A DNA stretch of 64,000 nucleotides from Stomoxys calcitrans (lineage: Eukaryota > Arthropoda > Insecta > Diptera > Muscidae), in assembly GCF_963082655.1 (NCBI RefSeq), contig NC_081552.1:194942598-195006597 (forward strand). The letters are read 5' to 3'. The notes beneath the pieces are model-generated. The model saw nothing but the letters and a program-made list of their open reading frames with translations. It searched no databases and was not told where the DNA came from. The position numbers and the translations under genes were made by a program. Shown in pieces: positions 45,430 to 55,122 of this stretch (position 1 is the first letter of the stretch; each line of letters begins with the position of its first letter).

Positions 45430-45915
45430 AAAAATGTAGAGTTTCATAAAAAAACAATTTATTACTAATGTAAACAAGAAAATGATACAAGAAAATAAAT
45501 ACTACTGGTAATATTTCACAGAGACTGCTTTTCAACTTTTTTCCTTTTGCCTTTCAATTTTTTTCTCATTGCGATCTTTCTATTATTCATTAATATTTAT
45601 AGAATTACTCGTATTCATGTGAATGCACTTGTGTCGGTGTTTCTTTTTAACTTGTCATCTCTCGCATAGTACCATAGTCAATTGTTTCGGTGACGGCAAT
45701 AATATAGTAGAGACCACTTCAATTTTCTTCATCATTGTGCCAAAATAGTTCTTCAGATCTGCACAGTCTAAGGAAAATATAAAAGAAGATAAATAAATAT
45801 TCAGCATTTCTGCACTTGTTCAAGGTCTTAATCAGTGATGGACACTCTAACAAACTTGAAAATACTAAGTTGTAATTGTATGCGAGACAGTAAAACCCGA
45901 ACGATCAAATAAGTG
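45430..45915. other. 3' UTR and downstream spacer of the phosphatase gene
   Basis: AT-rich, no coding frame. Its left part is probably the 3' UTR. Confidence 0.35.
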
Positions 45916-45919
45916 AAGT

Positions 45920-46092
45920 AGCTAGGTAAGGTAAGGTAAGAGTGGCAGTCCTTTACAGACTCACTTAGACAATTTTATGTCCATTGTGATACCACAGTAG
46001 CGACAGACCAAGGCTTCTGGCGGGAATCGAACCCACGACCCCTGCATTGGTAATCTAAGCACGCTACAACTCGGCTACCTGGTCGCCCAAAG
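45920..46092 (-). mobile_element. tRNA-derived SINE (SINE1) sharing its 3' end with an RNase H LINE
   Basis: On the minus strand the head holds an A-box-like GTAGCCGAGTTGTAGCGT (46061-46078) and a consensus B box GGTTCGATTCC (46023-46033). The 3' part reads TGTGGTATCACAATGGAC, then GTCTAAGTGAGTCTG, then ACTGCCACTC and TTACC repeats. That 3' part also ends the LINE fragments at 48056-48670 and 53287-53352. About 170 bp. Confidence 0.85.
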
Positions 46093-46130
46093 TAGTGAAG
46101 TGAAAGTGAAATAGCTATATCAAATAGTAA

Positions 46131-46482
46131 TGTTGTTGTTGTAACCACATTTTCATGTGGAAGTGGCAATCCTCGTCAAGCTCCTGCAGATGAGCAAACT
46201 CGTTCCGGTCCAAAGGACCGATCGCCGCGGGGTTATTTAAAGGCGCCAATAACTCGCCTTGTCATATCGAGCATCCTAGGCACTCAGTATTTGAGACTCT
46301 CCGCTCGATACCGCTGATTGCCCGCGATTGACGTTGCAGCTACTCCGTATGGAGCATTCCACTATCCACAACCTGTGGACGCGCCCGCTAGCTCGCAGCT
46401 AAGCTTTTCGTGACCGCAAAGAACACCACACAGATCGGACCTCAATGTTCCAGCTTGTGTGGTGCTCACAGCTATCCCGTAT
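46131..46482 (-). repeat. 390-bp repeat, copy F
   Basis: Begins TGTTGTTGTTGTAACCACAT and ends GGTGCTCACAGCTATCCCGT on the plus strand, i.e. a complete minus-orientation copy with some internal loss near 46225 and 46290. Confidence 0.75.
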
Positions 46483-46534
46483 TGGGATAGGTACGTCTTG
46501 CTAACGAAGCCACACAAAGTTGTTTACCCAGTTT

Positions 46535-46811
46535 GTTGGGTTCTATCTTTCGGCTGCTTGAATCTGTTGAGTGTCCAGATCCAGAAACTCTGCGACTAAG
46601 ATGGGGTGCGTCCAGAGGGATCTGGACCTGAGTCGAGTGATTCTGGCTTGGCAGGTAAACAGGTGATTTGTGTCGTGTGGTCCCTGGTCACAATCGGGAC
46701 ATATATCTTGCACGTCTGCATCAATCCTTGCTCTGTAGGGATTGAGGCGGCTGCATCTGCCGGAACGTAATTGAGCCAGAACTACCATGGTTTGCGGAGG
46801 AAGGTCAATTT
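46535..46811 (-). mobile_element. 3' fragment of the 2A-LINE, minus orientation
   Basis: The minus translation gives LRSGRCSRLNPYRARIDADV, then CPDCDQGPHDTNHLFTC and RSLWTHPILVAEFLDLDTQ, i.e. the C-terminal finger and stop region. It is cut at the 5' side where the next element's CAATCCC start begins at 46812. Confidence 0.8.
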
Positions 46812-48055
46812 CTTCAATCCCATGACAGCCGGTTGTACGCAATTAGCCCAGGCCATGTGATAGGACGGTCCTCGTGGCACTGGACCTATCGAAGGCATTC
46901 GACACGGTCTGCCATGCCAAATTATTTGAGGACATCGCCAACACGTCCCTCCAGCCACGCCTGAAACGATGGGTCGCGAATTATATGTGTGGTCGCCAGT
47001 CATTTGTGGAAGGGATAAGAAGTCGAAACACCGTAGAGTGAAATAGGGAGTTCCCCAAGGTGGGGTGATATCTCCGGCACTGTTTAACCTCTACCTATCC
47101 TCTATTCCACCCCCTCCAGACGGCATAGAGATCGTATCATATGCGGACGATTGTACGATCATGGCATCAGGCCCCCCCACCCATTGATGACATCTACGAT
47201 AGATTGAACGTCTACCTCAACGAGCTTGCCTCATATTTCGCTGCAAGAAATCTGAAGATATCCGCCACCAAATCTTGAGCCACACTGTTCACTACAAATA
47301 CGCGTGAGGTGAATACTGAGCTGACTGTGATGGTCGATGGAGAAATGATTCCGACCATCAAGTGTCCCTAAATACTTGGCGTCACATTTGACAGCTCTTA
47401 CACATTCTCCTCACAGTAATCTGCGATAAAGTCAAAAGTAGAAACAAGGTCCTCAAGTCACTTGCTGGCAGCACCAGTGCGAAGACATAACTACATGCTG
47501 TCCAAGCAATACCTTTTAGGCTGTTATCGCAGAAACCATCCAAATCATCATCTTGTGGATAGATATCCACCGCCCAGAAGTCTTAAGGTAGATCTACACG
47601 ATCTAGAGCGTGAGGTTCAGCGCTACAAGATAGAACCTCTAGATCAAGCGGCATATCAAGCGGGTCTAAACAACATCCATGCAGACACGGTAGCAGATGC
47701 GGCAATTGGCTACCGGGTGAATATAGTCCTTGGAGAATGACCGCCACCCATTGCCCCCGAAGAAATCGACCTCCCCCGGTAAACCAGAGTAGTTCTGGCT
47801 CAATTACGTTCCGGCAGATGCAGCTGCCTCAATTCCCACAGAGCTAGGATTGATGCCGACGTGCAAGATGTCCCGATCGAACCCAGGGACCGCACGATAC
47901 ACGTCAACTGTTTAACTGCCCGGCCAGACCCACTCGACTCAGACCCAGATCCCTGTGGACACCTATCTTAGTCGCAGAGTTCATGGGTCTTGACACTCAA
48001 CAGAATCAAGCAGACGAAAGATAGAACACAATAAACTGCTACAACAACAACAACA
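46812..48055 (+). mobile_element. Internally deleted 2A-LINE copy
   Basis: It starts with the family 5' end (CAATCCCATGACAGCCGG, 46812-46829), then jumps within 10 nt to the RT region (TGGACCTATCGAAGGCATTC, 46881-46900) and continues to a GCTACAACAACAACAAC tail at 48055. Stops and deletions are present throughout, including loss of the Cys pair in the finger near 47875. Confidence 0.8.
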
Positions 48056-48670
48056 GATCTTTCAACGAGATGGCTGAACAGTTCAAAATTCACCTGTTCT
48101 GGGTGCCGGGCCACAGAGATATCCCAGGGAATTGTAAAGCGGGCGAACTTGCGAGACTCGGAACTACCCTACACATTCCAGAGATACAAGAATCTGTGGG
48201 TATGCCTCTAGCGACATGTAAGCTAAGTTTTCAGGACCAGGCCCGAAGGACAACGAATGAAAGATGGTTACAAAGTGGGGGCTTGAGCATTCTAAAAGAA
48301 TGTGGCCTAATCTAGACTTGAAGAGGTCTACTGTTTTGCTGTCATTGGCTAGAGCAGACGTCTCAGTCATTGTGTCCGTCATGACAGGTAACTGTCTAAT
48401 CGGAAAACATGCTGACAGACTGAAGTTTGCCAGCAGCGACTTTTGCAGAAGCTGTGAGGACGTCGAACAAGAAGAGACTATAGAACACATTTTATTTGTG
48501 TGTCCCGCACCAGCAGTCAGAAGGAGTTCCGCTTTAGGTTCTCATTTCTTTGAATACCTGTCTGATTTAGCAGATGTGAACGTTCGCTAGTTTTTAAGTT
48601 GTGTGGTATCACAATGGACGAAAACGTCTAAGTGAGTCTGATGGCAAACTGCCACTCAAACCTAACCTAG
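48056..48670 (+). mobile_element. 3' end of an RNase H-bearing LINE
   Basis: 48070-48300 encodes the end of an RNase H domain (LFWVPGHRDIPGNCKAGELA). A shift into another frame at 48264-48590 gives the C-terminal finger FCRSCEDVEQEETIEHILFVC. The 3' UTR is TGTGGTATCACAATGGACG, then GTCTAAGTGAGTCTGATGG and ACTGCCACTCAAACC. RNase H plus this finger places it in the I/LOA/R1 group. One frameshift breaks the frame. Confidence 0.8.
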
Positions 48671-48685
48671 GATTAATCGACTAGG

Positions 48686-48755
48686 ATTAATCCCATGGCA
48701 ACCGGTTGTACGTACCGGATCAACCCGATCGATTCCTTCACCGACAAGGGCAACA
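48686..48755 (+). mobile_element. Truncated short 2A-LINE derivative
   Basis: Contains ATCCCATGGCAACCGGTTGT and ACCGGATCAACCCGATCGAT, then CACCGACAAGGGC followed directly by AACAACCAAACC. The 3' arm of the outer stem is lost. Copy decayed. Confidence 0.65.
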
Positions 48756-48756
48756 A

Positions 48757-49030
48757 CCAAACCAAAATTCAAATTTTGCGCATGAACATTCCACTAAAGA
48801 AGAGGGGCAAATTTCTCACATATCAGTGAGTGCAGTCCGATCCAATGTTAAGCTCAATGATAAGAGATCTCCTTTTTATAGCCGAGTCCGAACAGCGTGC
48901 AGCAGTACGACGCCTCTTTGGAGAGAAATTTTTACATGGCATAGTACCTCACAAATGTTTCCAGCATTAGGAGGGAAAAAACACCGCTGAAAATGTTTTC
49001 TAATGTTCTCGCCAGGTTTTGAACTCAGGC
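48757..49030 (-). mobile_element. SINE2 copy, minus orientation
   Basis: Reverse complement of 23095-23375: the 3' end (GCATGAACATTCCACTAAAG) is at the left and the B-box region (CGCCTGAGTTCAAAACCTGG on minus) at 49005-49030. The A-box side is cut off by the family X element starting at about 49045. Confidence 0.75.
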
Positions 49031-49044
49031 GTTCAGCATTAGCT

Positions 49045-49985
49045 TGTTTTTATACCCTCTACCATAGGATGGGGGGGTATACTAATTTTGTCATTCCGTT
49101 TGTAACATCTCGAAATATGCATCTAAGAACCCATAAAGTCCAATGTCCGTCCATATGTCTGTCCGTCCGCCCGTCCGTCTCTCTGTCCATCTGCCCGCCC
49201 GTCTGTCGAAAGCACGTTAACTTTCGAAGGAGTAAAACTAGGCGCTTGTGTAAGTCGGTTAGGATTGTAAATGGGCCAAATTGGTCCATGTTTTGATATA
49301 GCTGCCATATAAACCGATCTTGGGTCTTGACTTCGTGAGTTTCTAGAGGGCGCAATTCATATCCGACTTGGTGGAAATTTTGCACGTGGTGTTTTGGTGT
49401 CACTTCTGACAACTGTGCCAGGTATGGTCTAAATCGATTGATAATCTGATATAGCTGTCATATAAACTGACCTTGGGCCTTCACTTCTAGAGTTTCTAGA
49501 CTGCACAATTCTTATCCGATTTGGCTGAAATTTTGCATTTGCAGTGTTCTTGTATGACTTCCAACAACTGAGCCAAGTACAGTCTAAATCAGTCCATAAC
49601 TTGATGTAGCCGCCATATGAACCGATCTCCTGATTAGAATTCTTGAGCTTCTATAGGGCGTAATTCTTATCCAACATGATTGAAATTTTGCACTTGTCGT
49701 ATTGGTATGACTTTCAACAACTGTTCCAAGTATGGTCTAAATCGGTATATATCCTGATATAGCTGCCATATAAACCAATCTCACAGTTTGAGTTCTTGAG
49801 CTTTCTGAGGTCGCAATTATTACTCCATTTGCCTGAAATTTTGGAGGCGGTGTTTTTCTATAACTGATGTTTTTCTGTTTGAAAATGTCATTCAAAGAAC
49901 TTGACAAATGCGATCCATGGTGGAGGGTATATAAGATTTGGCCCGGCCGAACTTAACACCCTTTTATTGGTTTTTATATGGAGTT
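49045..49985 (-). repeat. Family X element, near complete, minus orientation
   Basis: Left end TTTTTATACCCTCTACCATA, right end GCCCGGCCGAACTTAACACC. About 935 bp with four tandem monomers, each with GATATAGCTGCCATATAAACC-type and GCAATTCTTATCC-type blocks. Near the left end is a run of GTCTGTCCGTCC simple sequence (49147-49207). Confidence 0.75.
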
Positions 49986-49999
49986 GACCAACCCTAACC

Positions 50000-51065
50000 T
50001 TATGAAGGCTGGTACATCCAACGTAATTGTGACTACCATCGCCAACCAACAACAAAAATAATTCACCATCAATTGTGGGGGCTTTATTGCTTTGAAACGA
50101 GCTTCTCGTTTCTATATTTAGAAACAACAGCCACTGAAAGCTGTTATTAGTTTCTAAGCACTACCCCGTTCTCTGGCTGTTCATCATCTTTGTCTGTTTG
50201 TTCTGGCTACTAGAGCCGGTAATTTGAATGAATCATTATTTATGCGTTATTCGAGCTTAAATGGCCACTTGAATGTGTGTTACGAAGAAGAAATTGTTTT
50301 TATGAAATGATGAAATGGTCAGTTATCAGACAATTGAGCGTAGATATCATACCATTGGCAGACGCGTTTCTGGACGGGCAATATCTTCGTCAGTGCCTAG
50401 CGTATCGTATCCGTCCGTCTGACCGGCAAACAGTTTCATTTTAAGCTTAGATTTTAAGCATTGGTGCTTATGTGAATTCTAATCATGCGAGTCAGTTTTC
50501 TGCGCCCTATCTTCTCAAACAACTTCAATTCTCATCTCCATACCTACCTAATGCAGGCTGCTGCATCCTCTATTGTTTTAACGCCATCGTGAGTAGCATC
50601 GCCAGTCAACAGCAACAACAATTCACCCACCATCAATTGTGGCGGTTTTATTGTTTTGAAACGAGCTTCTCGTTTCTATATTGAGAAACATCCACCACCA
50701 AAAGCTGTTTTCATTTTCTAAGCACTACCTCGTGCTCTGATTGTTCATTCATTATCATCTTTGTCTGTTCTGGCTACTAGAGCCGGTTACTTAAACATCT
50801 TCTCATTCTTTTCGCGTTATTCGAGCTTAAATGACCACGAGAATGTGTTTTAGGAAGGAGAAATTGTTTTAGGAATTGAAGAAAAGAAATTGGCATCCAC
50901 AACTTATCTGCATGCGTAGATTTCTCATAGGCATAAATGCAAAAAATCTAAGCTAAAATAGGACAATTAACATATGATACACCAGTCACTGACGAGAGTC
51001 TTATCAGCCCAGAAACGCGTCTGCCAATGATGGGAACATTCGCATGTTGCTGAGCTTTTTAAAGC
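50000..51065. repeat. Direct duplication of ~290 bp with inverted outer motif
   Basis: 50025-50310 and 50580-50870 are similar (ACGAGCTTCTCGTTTCTATA, CTGGCTACTAGAGCCGG, TTATTCGAGCTTAAATG). CCATTGGCAGACGCGTTTCT at about 50352 and its near reverse complement AGAAACGCGTCTGCCAATG at about 51012 face each other. Unknown element, no coding frame. Confidence 0.6.
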
Positions 51066-51069
51066 GATC

Positions 51070-53286
51070 TGGATGGTTCAACTGTAGGTTAGGTTGAAAA
51101 GAGGGTGCAGATATTAATCCGCCCCATGCCACTATGGACATACACCTAAACCAGTAATCGGCTTGTTGTGCGCTCTAAGAAATAGTTCTTAAAGTAACCT
51201 CGAAAAAGAAAATTTTAATTTAGGAATTCCGTGCTACTTACAAAATCCTTAATTGTTTTCAATACCACTCCCCTAAGTTGGTCCATGTCTGGTATTGTGT
51301 CCCCACCTAAGAGCCGGTATCTTTTAGACGCGAAAGCCGGGCAATGACAAAGGAAATGCTCTATATATATAACTGGGACTGCGTCGATCCGAAAGGCTTC
51401 GGTTTAACCAAGTTTATTGATGGCAGTCCTCTGGCCTTCACCGCCAAATCGTCTGCCCTTTCATTTCCATTTACTCTGTTATGGCCCGGCACCCAAACGA
51501 TGCGGATTTTGCCATCCTCAGAGAAGACGTTAATCTCCTTCTTACACTGCAAGACTGTTCGTGACCTAACCATCCTGGTTGTTATTGGCCTTATTGCAAT
51601 GTTACTGTCGATAAAGATGTTCACACTCAACGTCATCGCGTTAGCACCACACCATTTCACGCATTCCGTGATCGCCCGTATCTCCTCTTGCAGGACCGTA
51701 TTATGGTCAGGCAGTCTAAAATGTAGACCCCCAGGGCTCTCAATGTAGACCCCAAGCCAACTCTGTCCTCTAGATTTGATCCATCCGTGTAACATGATCT
51801 TCCAGATGGCAATACAAGGGTTCCGTCAATCCAAGACTGCAATGTCTCGCATTCGACTTCAAGGTTCATCTCAGGTATCCGATCGAAAACCTCTTCCCTT
51901 CCTTCCAGGTTTCCTATCGTCGCCTCGATTATACCGCGATGGTATGAGCTGCTCCCATCCTCAAGTCTGACAGCCGCAGTGGCTGCCTCACACTTAATCT
52001 GTATGTCAATGGTTCGGATATCTAGAATAGTCTCCAGTGCCCTATTGGGCGTGGTCCTCATCGCTCCGCCTATGTCAAGACAACATGTTCTCTGAACCTG
52101 TTGTATGGTCCTTATGCTGCACTTTTTCTCTATAGCAATCCACCAAACTACTGAGGCGTAAGTAAGTGTTGGTCTAATCACGCTGCGGTGGAGCCAGTTT
52201 ACTATCCTCGGATTCAGGCCCCATTTCGAGCCTACGCACCCGTCTACATAGTGTCTAACATCTGTAAGCCTTCTCAGTACGCTCCTGAATGTGACAGTTC
52301 CAATTCCGTATCCTGTCCAAGATCACACCTAAGTATTTGACCTTGTCAGATATTGACATCGTCATATTGAGGAAACGTGGTGCGTTAAATTGGCCCACCT
52401 TCGTCTTTTTCGTGAACAGGTATATTTCAGTCTTGTATGGGTTTAGCCCAGTCATATGCCATTTGCAGGACCCTTTCGAATTGGATCAGTGTGTCGGCCC
52501 GCACATTGTTAAAAGCGTCCTCGATTTCAAAGCATACCGCCAGGGTGTACGTTTTGGCATCGAAGGATTCTTCTATTTTATGCACAACCTCGTGCAGGGC
52601 AGTCTCCACCGAACTTCCCTTGACATAGGCTTGCTGTTTGTATTTGAGCAGTTCGCTGGATGTCCTACTCTTTATCATGGTGTCCACAATACGTTCCATG
52701 GTTTTGAGTAGAAAGGACGTAAGGCTTATGGGTCTGTAGGCCTTTGGTGTCGCATAACTGCCTTGCTGGGCTAGGTTATAAACACCACCCTTGCCTACTG
52801 CCAGGCTTTCGGAATATATGCACGTCCTAGGCACGCTGTGAAAATTTTGGCCAGACGAGGCGTCAGATAGTCTCCCTCTTTCTGTAGTATCGCCGGAAAT
52901 ATTCCATCAGGTCCGGGTGATTTAAATGGTTTGAAGCTCCTCAAGGATTCCTTCACCATTAATTCCGAAATTATAAACCTTCGATCAACGTAATTATTCC
53001 GGTGTCTCCGTGAGTCTCTTCGTATCCTGTGGAAAATGGGTTTTCATTAAAGCCTCAACATGTCCTCCGTTGTCTCTGCTCTCACTCCCATGTCGTCTAC
53101 TAAAGTTTCAGTTTGGACATGGGTTTTTGAGAGAAACTTTTTTATCTTGGCGGCGTCATTAACGCTATCGACCTGTTCGCAGAAAAGCTTCCAGGAAGCA
53201 CGTTTTGCCGCCATGGTAATCTTATTGTATTACTTGAGGTTCAACGATAAGAACTATAAGTCATCCTCCTTCTACTGTTCCTGTAG
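51070..53286 (-). mobile_element. LOA/I-like LINE with RNase H, frame-broken
   Basis: Minus-strand order: RT (YRPISLTSFLLKTMERIVD near 52735; SSVETALHEVVHKIEESFD; FEIEDAFNNV), thumb (PYKTEIYLFTKK; MTMSISDKVKYLGVILD), connection (IRPTLTYASVVWW; TNRALE-like), then RNase H (CYTDGSNL near 51750; WVPGHNRVNGNERADDLA near 51470), then a 3' UTR to about 51070. Several frame changes. Order and RNase H fit the LOA/I group. Upstream (53286) it meets an unrelated LINE 3' end. Confidence 0.75.
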
Positions 53287-53352
53287 TATCCCAATGGACG
53301 GAAACATCTAAGTGAGTCTGATGGCAGACTGCCACTTTAACCTAACCTAGGC
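53287..53352 (+). mobile_element. 3' terminus of the SINE1-partner LINE
   Basis: CCAATGGACGGAAACATC, then TAAGTGAGTCTGATGGCAG and ACTGCCACTTTAACC. This is the same terminal ~60 bp as 48600-48665 and as SINE1, so it is either an extremely truncated LINE insertion or a decayed SINE1. Confidence 0.65.
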
Positions 53353-53585
53353 AATCAGACACTTGGCTTCAAATTTAGATACCCGATTTCTGCTCTACTC
53401 TTAATTACACTTTATTCGACACCCATATTGCCCTAATCGTGTCAGAAGTCACGAAGGTGGCGTTGATTGACCCTAATACGAAACGAAAATTCGCTCAAAT
53501 CGATTTTCACTTCACTTGGGATTGTGCCGTTTTTGAAATTTCTATTGAGGATCAAGTAGGGTTCGCAGCAACTGTTTTTTAACTA

Positions 53586-54192
53586 AAGGGTGATTTTTTT
53601 GAGGTTAGGATTTTCATGCATTAGTATTTGACAGATCACGTGGGATTTCAGACATGGTGTCAAAGAGAAAGATGCTCAGTATGCTTTGACATTTCATCAT
53701 GAATAGACTTACTAACGAGCAACGCTTGCAAATCATTGAATTTTATTACCAAAATCAGTGTTCGGTTCGAAATGTGTTCAAATTTTGACAAATTTTGTTC
53801 AGCGATGAGGCTCATTTCTGGTTGAATGGCTACGTAAATAAGCAAAATTGCCGCATTTGGAGTGAAGAGCAACCAGAAGCCGTTCAAGAACTGCCCATGC
53901 ATCCCGAAAAATGCACTGTTTGGTGTGGTTTGTACGCTGGTGGAATCATTGGACCGTATTTTTTCAAAGATGCTGTTGGACGCAACGTTACGGTGAATGA
54001 ACACATTTCGAACCGAACACTGATTTTGGTAATAAAATTCAATGATTTGCAAGCGTTGCTCGTTAGTAAGTCTATTCATGATGAAATGTCAAAGCATACT
54101 GAGCATCTTTCTCTTTGACACCATGTCTGAAATCCCACGTGATCTGTCAAATACTAATGCATGAAAATCCTAACCTCAAAAAAATCACCCTT
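53586..54192. mobile_element. Mariner-like fold-back derivative
   Basis: 607 bp flanked by TA, with exactly matched-length 195-bp inverted arms (53586-53780, 53998-54192) beginning AAGGGTGATTTTTTTGAGGT. Between them, 53795-53997 encodes a transposase fragment: FSDEAHFWLNGYVNKQNCR, EKCTVWCGLYAGGIIGPYFF, NVTVN. Each arm includes the N-terminal transposase coding start (MNRLTNEQRLQIIEFYYQNQ), so the 5' part has been copied onto the 3' end. Non-autonomous. Confidence 0.88.
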
Positions 54193-54204
54193 TATAAGAT
54201 AAAC

Positions 54205-55122
54205 AAGTAAAGGGGTGCTAAGTTCGACCGGGCCGAATCTTGGGAACTCACCATCATGGATTCTGCTAAAATGTGGGAGGTATATCTGGTTATAGACCGA
54301 TTTGGACCGTACTTATCGCAGTTGATGAGTGTCATAATAGAACACTGTGCAAAATTTCAGCCAAATCAGACAAAAATTGTGGATTCCAGGGGCTCAAGAA
54401 GTCAATTCGGGAGATAGGTTTATATGGGAGCTATATCAGATTATAGACAGATTTAAACGGTACTTGGCACAGTTATTGGCAATCATAAAAGACTATGTGC
54501 AAAATTTCCGCCAAATCGGATAAAAATTGCGGCTTCCAGGATCTCAAGAAGTCAAATCGGGAGATAGGTTTATATGGGAGCTATATCAGATAATCGACCG
54601 ATTTGGACTGTACTTGACACAGTTGTTGGAAGCCATAGAACACAATGTTCAAAATTTCTGCCAAATCGGACAAAAATTGCGGCTTCCAGGGGCGGGAGAT
54701 CGGTTTAAATGGGAGCTATATCAGGTTCTTGGCCGATTTGGACCTTTATTGGCACAGTTGTTGGAAGTCATAACAGAACACTATGTTCAAAATTTCCGCC
54801 AAATCGGACAACAATTGCGTCTTCCAGGGAGTCAAATCGGGAGATCGATTTATATGGAAGCTATATCTAAATCTGAACCGATATGGCCCATTTGCAATCC
54901 CTAACGATCTACGTTAATATTAGGTATATGTGCAAAATTTCGGCTAGCTTTACGCGTTCGGCCGCTATCGTGATTTCGACAAACGGACGGCTAGATCGAA
55001 TCAGAATATCGAGACAATCCAGAATATATATACTTTATGGGGTCCCAGATCAATATTTCGAGTTGTTACAAACGGAATGACTAGAATAGTATACCTCCAT
55101 CCTATGGTGGTGGGTATAAAAA
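54205..55122 (+). repeat. Family X element, near complete, plus orientation
   Basis: Left end ACAAGTAAAGGGGTGCTAAG then GTTCGACCGGGCCGAATC; right end ATGGTGGTGGGTATAAAAAT. About 918 bp with four to five monomers (GATAGGTTTATATGGGAGCT, AAATTTCCGCCAAATCGGA). Its right end overlaps the stop codon of the F-box gene. Confidence 0.8.

Noticed and set aside
46061..46090. A functional tRNA gene next to the phosphatase gene
   Set aside because: Only the promoter boxes are tRNA-like; there is no complete cloverleaf and the sequence continues into a LINE-type 3' end, so it is a SINE.
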